Made by a program: the position numbers and the translations under genes. From Lentilactobacillus fungorum (GTDB lineage: Bacteria > Bacillota > Bacilli > Lactobacillales > Lactobacillaceae), in the NCBI RefSeq assembly GCF_016860605.1, contig NZ_BNJR01000012.1:124001-188000 (forward strand): DNA of 64,000 nucleotides, read 5' to 3'. Of this stretch, positions 7,657 to 14,905 are shown piece by piece (positions within the stretch are counted from its first letter, which is position 1; every line of letters begins with the position of its first letter). Below the pieces are notes generated by a model. The model was not told where the DNA came from, made no database searches, and saw nothing but the letters and a program-made list of their open reading frames with translations.

Positions 7657-8115
7657 ATGGAAACACAAAAAATGATTAGTTCACGTAAGGCCGTTCGCGA
7701 ATACCACGGCCAGATTACCGATTATCAACTGCACGAAATTTTAACTGCTGCTAACGCGGCTCCGGTCGCAATGGGTCAATATGACAATTACCAATTAACC
7801 GTGATTCAAGACCCCAAGACATTGGCGAAGATGAGTGGCATTTATGATGCCCCCACCGTTATTGTTTTGTCGGCCAAAGAGCCAGATGCTGGCAAAGACA
7901 TCTCGGCTGGCGCAATCGTTCATAACATGGAACTGGCAGCAGAAGATCAGGGCTTAGGGGCTAACTATAATATGGCCGGCCTTGGGTCCATTCCAAATGG
8001 CGTTATTCCAAACGGCTTTACCCCAATATTTGCATTGACCATTGGCCAAACTAACGAGAAATTTACCCCAAGAGAGGTCCCACTAGATCGAATTCACACC
8101 AACTTTGTGAAGTAA
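7657..8115 (+). CDS. Small nitroreductase-family protein
   Basis: 152 aa FMN-dependent reductase-like protein. The N-terminus METQKMISSRKAVREYHGQ holds the conserved SSR(K/R)xVR FMN-phosphate contact. YNMAGLGSIPNG corresponds to the C-terminal flavin loop. It is shorter than classical nitroreductases (about 200 aa), placing it with the compact nitroreductase group common in lactobacilli. The ATG at 7657 has TAGAGG upstream; the longer open frame from 7585 reads through repeat R5 and is rejected. Substrate unknown. Transcription ends at the strong hairpin at 8160. Confidence 0.85.
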   Translation: METQKMISSRKAVREYHGQITDYQLHEILTAANAAPVAMGQYDNYQLTVIQDPKTLAKMSGIYDAPTVIVLSAKEPDAGKDISAGAIVHNMELAAEDQGLGANYNMAGLGSIPNGVIPNGFTPIFALTIGQTNEKFTPREVPLDRIHTNFVK

Positions 8116-8159
8116 ATAGTCGACAACCCAACCGACTAGTAGTTAAATTCATTTGTTTT

Positions 8160-8227
8160 TCACTAACTAACCCCCACCTGATCGGCAAAGAATTGCCAAT
8201 CCAGATGGGGGTTAGTTAGTGATTTTT
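8160..8227 (+). terminator. Strong terminator after the nitroreductase gene
   Basis: TCACTAACTAACCCCCA pairs with its complement TGGGGGTTAGTTAGTGA, with further pairing inside (TTGGCAA/TTGCCAA type), followed by TTTTTG. The symmetry may also stop transcripts of the convergent GDPD operon. Confidence 0.88.
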
Positions 8228-8333
8228 GTCTTCAAATGAGCGATGGACCGAGTTTGATAATGCAACTTCTGGTTAGTTCCACTTTAAAGCTAGGTTAATC
8301 AGTTGATTCTTAGATACCGCACCACTTTTTCAA

Positions 8334-9062
8334 TTAAGCTCCGGCGTGTCCTGTTGACATCGACATTGTCGCCATCATCCCGCTATTCTTTATTCGTTCA
8401 GCCGCCTCAAAATTATCTGTGATAATGCCCGCGACGTGATTGGCTAACAATTTAGCCTGACGCTTGGGATCATCGACAGTCCAAATCCGCTCTTCAATGT
8501 TGCCCAATGGCTGGTAATGACTCAAATGCAAGCCTGCTAAGTGTTCTTTTAGGATTAATTCCTTGGCGTGGCGAATGACATGATTGGACAACAGACAATA
8601 TTGCTGATTTGGATCAATTCGGTTAGCAATTTCTAACGATTCTAAGTTAAACGACGAGTAAATAACTGGGTACTCAAGATCATATTGCCGAACCATCTCC
8701 AAGACAATTTGTTCGATGTGAGGGTAATGAATCTTATTCGTTTTAAACTCCAGATTCAGATGAACTGGCTGTTGATTGGCAACCGTCAATAAATCTCTTA
8801 ACGTTGGGATTTTTTGGCCATCCTTTAATCGATACTGCCGCAATTCTTCTAAGGTATAGTCGCGAATCCTGCCAGTACCATTAGTTGTTCGGTTAATCCG
8901 TTCATCATGCATAATCACCGGGACGTTATCCTTGGTTAGATGAACGTCAAATTCCAACCCTTCAACACCATGATCAATTGCGTAAATAAAACCATCAAGT
9001 GAATTTTCCATAAAGCGCTCCGGGTAACCACGATGCCCAAAAATCAATGTGTTGGTTGTCAT
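8334..9062 (-). CDS. ugpQ: Cytoplasmic glycerophosphodiester phosphodiesterase (UgpQ-like)
   Basis: Hydrolyses glycerophosphodiesters to sn-glycerol-3-phosphate and an alcohol. GHRGYPERFMENSLDGF (catalytic HRG and the metal-binding E of xENS), EFDVHLTKDNVPVIMHD (metal-binding ExD and the second catalytic His) and NLEFKT are all present. There is no signal peptide, so it acts inside the cell, matching its place as last gene of the ugp uptake operon. At 242 aa it has normal length; the last 15 residues (GMMATMSMSTGHAGA) are a low-complexity tail absent from the paralogue at 33649-34341, which is otherwise very similar. Confidence 0.93.
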   Translation of the reverse strand: MTTNTLIFGHRGYPERFMENSLDGFIYAIDHGVEGLEFDVHLTKDNVPVIMHDERINRTTNGTGRIRDYTLEELRQYRLKDGQKIPTLRDLLTVANQQPVHLNLEFKTNKIHYPHIEQIVLEMVRQYDLEYPVIYSSFNLESLEIANRIDPNQQYCLLSNHVIRHAKELILKEHLAGLHLSHYQPLGNIEERIWTVDDPKRQAKLLANHVAGIITDNFEAAERIKNSGMMATMSMSTGHAGA

Positions 9063-9093
9063 TTAGCTTAACTTCCTTTCAATTCTCTCTTGT

Positions 9094-10458
9094 CTAGCGA
9101 CCGTTGGCTTTATTCGTTGTTTGGAGATTGGCATTCATCGCTTTATCGGCAGTTGTCAGGGCACTATTAATATTACCGCCGTTATATACCGTCTCCATTG
9201 CGGTTTCTTCTAATTCTCTTGTTAGTTGCATCCCCTCCATCAAAATACCTGAGTTGGCATTATTTGGTTTGGCACTCGCAAGCTGCTCACCAGGAACTCG
9301 GGCTGCCGGGATCTTTTTATAAAGATCCTGGAGGACTTTTTCCTTTTGTGAGTTCTTATTAAGTGCCAAGTAGCCGGTTGCGACCTGCCAATTAGCCTGG
9401 TTCTTAGCATTTTCGGCGTACTTGATGAATTCAAAAGCACCCTTTTGAACTTTTTCGGGCTTATCATTTGAAATCCAAAGCGCAGCACCGCCAATACCGA
9501 CCCCATTGGCTTTGGTGCCATCGGGATGTGGGAAGTAGCTGATTCCCAGCTCGTTCTTATTGCCCGTGGTCAACTGGCCAATGTAGGCAGAGGATTGAAC
9601 GAAAATCCCTAACTTGCCGGCTAAGAAAGCCGCAATTTCATTAGTTTCGGCACTGGCACCGGAACCATAATTGACAAAGTCGCCAGATTTAATGTTTGTC
9701 CGAATCCACTTTAAAAACTTAACCGTGTTGGGATTGTTGACACTAATCTTGGTGGGGTTGCCAGTATGGCCATCCCCATGATTAATCAATGACGTCTTAT
9801 CATTGGCAAGCGCTTCTTCTAATAGCCAACCATAAATCTCCATCGTCATCCCCTTAACTTGGTGATGTGACTTTTCATACAATTGTTTGGCAATCCGCGT
9901 AATTTCACTATAACTTGGTGACTTAGACGGCGGCGTAATCCCGTATTTCTTCAACAACGTTGCGTTATAGTACAAGACAGGCTGTGACGTGTTGAATGGC
10001 AATGCTAACTGCTGGCCCTTATTTGAGTAAAATGAACGGGCAACCGGTGAAATATCGCTGGTATCATAGTGTTCCTCGTCAATGAACTTTTGAACCGGCG
10101 TAGTGTACTTGCTATGCATCATTTGCGCCGTTGAAATATCAAACGACTGGAATAACGCTGGCGAAGCACTCGTGCCGTGACTTTGAATAATTTTTTGAAC
10201 CGCTTCATCATAGGAGCCCTCGTACTGGGGAATCACCTCATACTTATCTTGAGATTGATTAAAGCTTTTCACCATTTTATCCAATGCCTGTTCGGCTGGG
10301 CCGCCCATTTCATGCCAAAAAACAATTGGTGTGCGCCCGGCTTTAGCAGTTGTTTCATGATGGGAGGCGTTAACGAATACGACCCCAATGGCAATGACGA
10401 TGACCCCCAAGATTGGCAAAAAGTGCTTTTTTAGAAAAGTTCCGAACTTTGCTATCAT
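9094..10458 (-). CDS. ugpB: Glycerol-3-phosphate/glycerophosphodiester ABC transporter, substrate-binding protein
   Basis: Extracellular binding protein (454 aa) for the UgpAEC permease. After an N-terminal hydrophobic helix (FLPILGVIVIAIGVVFVNA) the mature region begins TPIVFWHEMGGPAEQALDKMVKSFNQS, the usual start of UgpB-type family 1 solute-binding proteins. Remarkably the helix is followed by SHHETT with no lipobox cysteine, so the protein should be held by an uncleaved signal anchor or released rather than lipid-anchored. The ATG region overlaps the end of ugpE by 4 nt. Substrate assignment rests on operon context (UgpC-type ATPase plus GDPD) and the Pho-box-like promoter. Confidence 0.88.
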   Translation of the reverse strand: MIAKFGTFLKKHFLPILGVIVIAIGVVFVNASHHETTAKAGRTPIVFWHEMGGPAEQALDKMVKSFNQSQDKYEVIPQYEGSYDEAVQKIIQSHGTSASPALFQSFDISTAQMMHSKYTTPVQKFIDEEHYDTSDISPVARSFYSNKGQQLALPFNTSQPVLYYNATLLKKYGITPPSKSPSYSEITRIAKQLYEKSHHQVKGMTMEIYGWLLEEALANDKTSLINHGDGHTGNPTKISVNNPNTVKFLKWIRTNIKSGDFVNYGSGASAETNEIAAFLAGKLGIFVQSSAYIGQLTTGNKNELGISYFPHPDGTKANGVGIGGAALWISNDKPEKVQKGAFEFIKYAENAKNQANWQVATGYLALNKNSQKEKVLQDLYKKIPAARVPGEQLASAKPNNANSGILMEGMQLTRELEETAMETVYNGGNINSALTTADKAMNANLQTTNKANGR

Positions 10459-11285
10459 TTAACTGCACCTTCATTCGCACCAGATTTAAAGTAATGTTGG
10501 CCAACGAAAAGGACGACCAGCGTTGGAATCACCACAATTGCTGCCGTGGCCTGAATCATGCCCCAATCGTTAAAAGTTTCTTCTGACTGTAGTTGGCGCA
10601 ACCCATTTTGAACCGGCCGATAAGCATTACTAAAGGTGGTCAGCATCGGCCACAAGTACTGGTTCCAAGCCCCTAAGAAACTATATGCCCCCAAAGTAAT
10701 CAGTGGAATTCGATTGTACGGCATCACAATTTTCCAATAAAACTGCAGATGACCCAACCCCTCGATATCAGCAGCTTCCTTCAATTCAACTGGCATTTGC
10801 TTAAATGATTGACGTAACATAAAAATCCCAAAGGCAGATGTCAGAAACGGTACCACCAAAGCAGAATAACTGTTCAATAAGCCCATTGCTTTAACGGTTG
10901 AAAAGTTAGGGATAATTTCAGCTTCAAATGGCAACATCATTGTCGCTAATACCAGGACGAACAAAGCACGTTTATACTTGAAGTCCAAGAATACAAATGC
11001 GTAAGCACTCATTGAACAAAATAGCAATTGGGCAAACATCGTCACCGTTGAAATGACTAAACTATTTCCCAAATAATGAAGGATCGGTGTTTGGGTAAAG
11101 GCATCAATATAATTTTGAAATGATAAATCCGTGCTCAAAAAGTTTCCCTTGGCAATCTGCATCGTTGGCAAGAAACTCGTCCAAAGACCGATAAAAAACG
11201 GTGCCAAGACAATTAGCGCCAAGATGGTCAATAAAACATAACTGCCAAAGTTTTTGCCGAATTTTGGTTTTGCCACAACGTCCAT
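10455..11285 (-). CDS. ugpE: ABC transporter permease, UgpE-like
   Basis: Second inner-membrane permease of the sugar-phosphate ABC system (276 aa, six predicted TM helices). The EAA loop that docks the ATPase is EAADIEGLGHLQFYWKIVMP. It overlaps ugpA by one base and ugpB by four, the tight coupling expected for stoichiometric permease synthesis. The N-terminus is short, as is normal for the E (MalG-like) partner. Confidence 0.92.
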   Translation of the reverse strand: MDVVAKPKFGKNFGSYVLLTILALIVLAPFFIGLWTSFLPTMQIAKGNFLSTDLSFQNYIDAFTQTPILHYLGNSLVISTVTMFAQLLFCSMSAYAFVFLDFKYKRALFVLVLATMMLPFEAEIIPNFSTVKAMGLLNSYSALVVPFLTSAFGIFMLRQSFKQMPVELKEAADIEGLGHLQFYWKIVMPYNRIPLITLGAYSFLGAWNQYLWPMLTTFSNAYRPVQNGLRQLQSEETFNDWGMIQATAAIVVIPTLVVLFVGQHYFKSGANEGAVK

Positions 11286-12244
11286 TAGTAATTCACCCGC
11301 TTTTCCAAAACCTTAAACTGCAACAGCGTAAACAATGCAATAATCACGGTTAAAATTAGCGACTCCGCACTTGCCTGGGAAAAGTTGCCGCTATAAAAGG
11401 CATCCTTATAAATTCGATAGACCAGCATATTAGTGGCATTAGTCGGTCCCCCTTTGGTCATCAAATCAATTAAGCCAAAACTTTTGAAACCCTCGATCAA
11501 CGTGACGATTGAAACAAAGAATAGGGTTGGCGAAATTGATGGGATCGTAATGTGAAAGAACTGAAAACGAGAAGAGGCACCTTCAATACTGGCAGCTTCG
11601 TAAAGTGTCCTAGGAACTGATTGGATTGCCCCAAAGAGGATCAGAAACGTGAAGCCTAAATTCATCCAAACAGTCGTGATGATAACGGCAATCATTGCCC
11701 AAGTTGAATTGGTCAGCCATGGGATGACTGGTAAATGCAGCCAAGTACTCATTAACGCTAAAAAGCCGGTCGATGGGTTAAAAATAAACAACCAAAAGAT
11801 TGCAGCGACCGAAACAGATACGCCCATCGTAGCCGAAAATAATGTTCGAAAGATGCCAATTCCAGCTAATTGTTTGCTTGCCAAGTTGGCAAGCAACAGC
11901 CCTAAAACAATCGTGGCGGCTGTGACTCCCAATACATAAACCATCGTAACTAACAAGCTATTTAAGTAATCAGCTGACGTCAATAAGTTAACGTAATTTT
12001 GAAGGCCGACAAAGACAGTGGGCTTGCCAACAGTATTAGTCAAAAATAGGCTTAGATATAACGTTCTAAACATGGGGTAGAAAATAAAGACCCCTAGAAT
12101 TAGCAGCGATGGTCCCAGAAACAACCAAGCATAATATTTATCCTTAGCATTAAGTGAAAACGTCTTTTCAGACGCTTCGATTTTTGCTTGGGTATCGGCA
12201 GAATGAACGCCCGCCGTTGGGTTTGATGCAGGTGACTTAAGCAT
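11285..12244 (-). CDS. ugpA: ABC transporter permease, UgpA-like
   Basis: First permease subunit (MalF-like side), six core TM helices with the EAA loop EAASIEGASSRFQFFHITIP. The open frame extends 22 codons into ugpC, but the ATG at 12244 lies 9 nt after AGGAGG and overlaps the ugpC stop, so I start there (319 aa). The roughly 30-residue Ser/Thr/Ala-rich cytoplasmic N-tail (NPTAGVHSADTQAKIEAS) before the first helix is longer than usual. Confidence 0.9.
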   Translation of the reverse strand: MLKSPASNPTAGVHSADTQAKIEASEKTFSLNAKDKYYAWLFLGPSLLILGVFIFYPMFRTLYLSLFLTNTVGKPTVFVGLQNYVNLLTSADYLNSLLVTMVYVLGVTAATIVLGLLLANLASKQLAGIGIFRTLFSATMGVSVSVAAIFWLFIFNPSTGFLALMSTWLHLPVIPWLTNSTWAMIAVIITTVWMNLGFTFLILFGAIQSVPRTLYEAASIEGASSRFQFFHITIPSISPTLFFVSIVTLIEGFKSFGLIDLMTKGGPTNATNMLVYRIYKDAFYSGNFSQASAESLILTVIIALFTLLQFKVLEKRVNY

Positions 12245-13325
12245 GAACATAGGCCTCCTTTGAAAGATCAATTCGTTTGCCATCAGGATCAAAGAACATG
12301 AGATTGGCATTTGCCGTCACTCTAATGGGTTCATAGCTTCTAAAATCAGCTTTGCCGGGTAATACAACATGGATGTCACTACCGCTATTAAGCGTGGCAT
12401 AAACGATCGTTTCATCCCCCAAAAACTCAGTATTTTTAACCACCGCGTTTGACTCAACTCCGTCTGCACGTTTAACTTGCATATCATCCGGCCGAATGCC
12501 AATTTGAAGATTTGCTGATGGGGCTTCTTCGTCCAAAACAATTTGTAGGTCAGAAGAAACGTTGACAATATGACTATTTTCTTCGGAACGTTTGGCAGGC
12601 AAAATGTTAATTTGGGGAGTGCCAAAGAATTTGGCCACAAAGGCGTTCCTTGGATTTTGATAGATATCGCTAGGGGTGCCGATTTGTTGAACATGGCGAT
12701 CATTTAAGACCATGATGTGATCAGCCATGGTCATCGCTTCAACTTGATCATGTGTAACATAGATAAGTGTTAGCCCCAATTTGCGCTGCAGAGCATAAAT
12801 TTCTTGGCGCATTTTGATTCGTAATTGGGCATCCAAGTTAGACAGTGGCTCATCCATCAAGCAAATCTTCGCATCGCTGGCAACCGCTCTAGCCAAGGCA
12901 ACCCGCTGGCGCTGGCCGCCGGACAATTCCCGGGGCTTACGTTTTGCCAGCTTCGTCAAGTTCACCATCTTCAACGCCTCTTTAACCCGGGCATTAATAT
13001 CATCCGTGGCAAGCTTGCGGGCTTTGAGCCCAAAAGCCACGTTATCCCAAACACTTAAAAACGGAAACAGAGCATAGTTTTGAAAGACCATTGTCAACTT
13101 TCGCGCCTTTGGTGGCAAATCATTGACCACCGTATCATCAATTTTAATTTCGCCGGCCGTAATGGGGGTTAGGCCAGCGATCATCCGCAACAGCGTACTT
13201 TTCCCGCAGCCGGAGGGACCGACAATGACGAAGAATTCGCCAGTTTCAATCTTTGCTGACACATTTTTTAAGACTGCCGTTTGGCTATCGTAATCTTTTC
13301 GAACATCGTTTAACGTAATTGACAA
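12237..13325 (-). CDS. ugpC: ABC transporter ATP-binding protein, UgpC/MsmK type
   Basis: ATPase energising glycerol-3-phosphate/diester import. Walker A GPSGCGKST, Q-loop VFQNYALFP, signature LSGGQRQRVALARA, Walker B ICLMDEPLSNLD, and a C-terminal OB-fold regulatory domain (residues about 240-362, including IGIRPDDM) as in MalK/UgpC. A TTG start at 13325 is 8 nt after GAGG; an in-frame GTG three codons earlier is too close to the ribosome site. It is the first gene of the five-gene operon ugpC-A-E-B-gdpD, behind the Pho-box-like array. Confidence 0.92.
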   Translation of the reverse strand: MSITLNDVRKDYDSQTAVLKNVSAKIETGEFFVIVGPSGCGKSTLLRMIAGLTPITAGEIKIDDTVVNDLPPKARKLTMVFQNYALFPFLSVWDNVAFGLKARKLATDDINARVKEALKMVNLTKLAKRKPRELSGGQRQRVALARAVASDAKICLMDEPLSNLDAQLRIKMRQEIYALQRKLGLTLIYVTHDQVEAMTMADHIMVLNDRHVQQIGTPSDIYQNPRNAFVAKFFGTPQINILPAKRSEENSHIVNVSSDLQIVLDEEAPSANLQIGIRPDDMQVKRADGVESNAVVKNTEFLGDETIVYATLNSGSDIHVVLPGKADFRSYEPIRVTANANLMFFDPDGKRIDLSKEAYVHA

Positions 13326-13378
13326 AATTCTCACCTCAACTTCTTTTATTTCGCTACAAATCCATTGTGAGGGTTGAA

Positions 13379-13417
13379 TGTAAAAGTGACGTTTAGGCGA
13401 TGTAAAAGTGACGTAAA
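13379..13417 (-). promoter_or_regulatory. Pho-box-like array upstream of ugp operon
   Basis: On the minus strand four hexamers TTTACG, TTTACA, TAAACG, TTTACA follow each other with exactly 5-nt spacers (11-bp period). This is the geometry and near-consensus (TTHACA) of PhoP direct-repeat sites known from Bacillus. It lies about 55-90 nt upstream of ugpC, in front of a phosphate-scavenging operon, so phosphate-starvation control is likely (inference). Confidence 0.7.
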
Positions 13418-13454
13418 TTTTTGATAATGATTATGTTTTAGTTATCGTTTCCTC

Positions 13455-13513
13455 ACAAAAATAAGCTGGTAAGTCTCCAGACAGATCGTCTGAATGCTTA
13501 CCAGCTTATTTTT
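13455..13513 (-). terminator. Terminator after D-2-hydroxyacid dehydrogenase gene
   Basis: AATAAGCTGGTAAG and CTTACCAGCTTATT form a 14-bp stem, with a small CAGA..TCTG sub-hairpin in the loop. On the minus strand it is followed by a T-rich stretch. Confidence 0.85.
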
Positions 13514-13517
13514 GTAA

Positions 13518-14477
13518 TTAATCGACTACGTTTTCTGGCTTCCCAGCTAAATAGGCTTTCAAATTATGAACCGCGATGCCCATTAAGCGATCACGAATTG
13601 CCGTTGCCGCCCACGCAATGTGCGGCGTTAAAAAGGTGTTCTTGGCGGTGATTAACGGATTATCATCATTAATTGGTTCTTTTGAAGCAACATCAGCGCC
13701 CAACGCCTTAATTTTGCCATCGTTCAGTGCCTCAGCCACGTCGGCCTCGTTCAATAATCCGCCTCGCGCGGTATTAATTAAGATAACCCCGTCCTTCATC
13801 TTTGCAATTGATTGTTGATTAATGATCTCTTCCGTTTCAGGTGTCTGAGGTGTATGCAGCGTAATGATATCAGCTTGAGCATACAATTGTTCCAAAGTCA
13901 CCTGCTTAGCCCAATTTTCATCAACCTTTTTGACGTGATGGTTATAAAAGATGACCGCCATGCCAAATGAATGGGCAATCTGGGCAACCGCTTGACCAAT
14001 TCGGCCAAATCCAATAATCCCCAGCACCTTACCAGTTAATGAAATCAACGGCGTCTTCCAAAACGTAAAGTCTTTGGCGCTTGTCCATTCACCATTTCTA
14101 ACAGCGGCACTATGTAACCCCACTTGGTTAGTAATTTCTAGGAGCAAGGCAAAGGTATGTTGAGCAACTGCATCGGTGCCATAGCTTGGAATATTGGTAA
14201 CGATGACGTTGTTATCTTTGGCGGCATTCGTATCAACAACGTTATAGCCAGTCGCCAAAACACCAATGTACTGTAATTTGGGGGCTTGGTCAATCACCCG
14301 CTTGTCCAATCGGGTTTTATTGGTAAGAACAATTTCAGCATCACCAATTCGCTCCAAGATTTCCGCATCGTCGTCTGCAGTCCGATCGTAATTAGTAAAG
14401 TCGCCGAACTGTTTAAAGCCCGCCCAACTTAAATCACCAGGGTTCAATGCATAGCCGTCTAAATCTACAATTTTCAT
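13518..14477 (-). CDS. D-2-hydroxyacid dehydrogenase (glycerate dehydrogenase-like)
   Basis: NAD-dependent reductase of 2-ketoacids (319 aa). The Rossmann dinucleotide motif is GIIGFGRIGQAVAQ (about 150-163). Catalytic residues: Arg in NTARGG, Glu in ASKEP, His in TPHIAW. Best fit is the hydroxypyruvate/glyoxylate reductase (HprA) clade rather than fermentative D-LDH. A GGAGG site precedes the ATG. It stands alone with its own terminator; no operon partner. Substrate identity is an inference from family resemblance. Confidence 0.9.
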   Translation of the reverse strand: MKIVDLDGYALNPGDLSWAGFKQFGDFTNYDRTADDDAEILERIGDAEIVLTNKTRLDKRVIDQAPKLQYIGVLATGYNVVDTNAAKDNNVIVTNIPSYGTDAVAQHTFALLLEITNQVGLHSAAVRNGEWTSAKDFTFWKTPLISLTGKVLGIIGFGRIGQAVAQIAHSFGMAVIFYNHHVKKVDENWAKQVTLEQLYAQADIITLHTPQTPETEEIINQQSIAKMKDGVILINTARGGLLNEADVAEALNDGKIKALGADVASKEPINDDNPLITAKNTFLTPHIAWAATAIRDRLMGIAVHNLKAYLAGKPENVVD

Positions 14478-14575
14478 TTGTTGGCCTCCATGATTTATTT
14501 AGTCATATAGTACCGCAAACATTTGTTAGTTTCACTGATCATTTTTCATAGTCAGTCGGGAACACTTACGAAACG

Positions 14576-14584
14576 TGTTATAAT
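14576..14584 (+). promoter_or_regulatory. Extended -10 promoter for the cobalamin leader
   Basis: TGTTATAAT is an extended -10 (TGnTATAAT) without a convincing -35, about 16 nt before the riboswitch P1 stem. Confidence 0.6.
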
Positions 14585-14599
14585 TATCACTGTTAAGAA

Positions 14600-14767
14600 G
14601 TACCATTAATCGGAAAAAGGTGAAAAGCCTTTACAGCCCCTTAGCTACTGTAAGATAAACGAAGCGGTCAAATCTCACTGGATCAATCTGGGAAGAGGAT
14701 CGTCGAGGACGATATCAAGTCAGGAGACGTTAATGGTGCCGATTGCAAAGTGTCTTAGGGTCGGCTT
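14600..14767 (+). promoter_or_regulatory. Cobalamin (B12) riboswitch
   Basis: The closing P1 helix pairs TACCATTAA (14601-14609) with TTAATGG (14730-14736). Inside lie the B12-box hallmarks: AAAGGTGAAAAGCCTTT (P3-type arm), AGCCCCTTAGCTACTGTAA (equivalent of the CCCGCAACTGT block), a CACTGG segment, GGGAAGAGGAT, and AGTCAGGAGACG, the highly conserved aptamer 3' strand (usually GCCAGGAGACC or GTCAGAAGAC). A following GCCGA/TCGGC hairpin (14738-14765) fits the kissing-loop arm. With the terminator directly before the first ORF it should switch off the three downstream genes when adenosyl- or other cobalamin is plentiful. Confidence 0.9.
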
Positions 14768-14845
14768 TGTCAATTAATATCTCATGTCAGGTACCTGATT
14801 TATTTCAAATCGGTACCCGTATTTAAGCTGTTAATGATTAATTCG

Positions 14846-14875
14846 GCCCACTAGAAGACTAGTTGGGCTTTTTTT
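14846..14875 (+). terminator. Riboswitch expression-platform terminator
   Basis: GCCCACTAG / CTAGTTGGGC stem with AAGA loop and a run of seven T, ending one base before the first in-frame ATG of the surface-protein frame. A preceding GGTACCTGATTT / AAATCGGTACC hairpin (14791-14817) may take part in switching. Confidence 0.88.
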
Positions 14876-14905
14876 ATGGGGTTAAATCGTACAAGGAGGG
14901 TTTTC

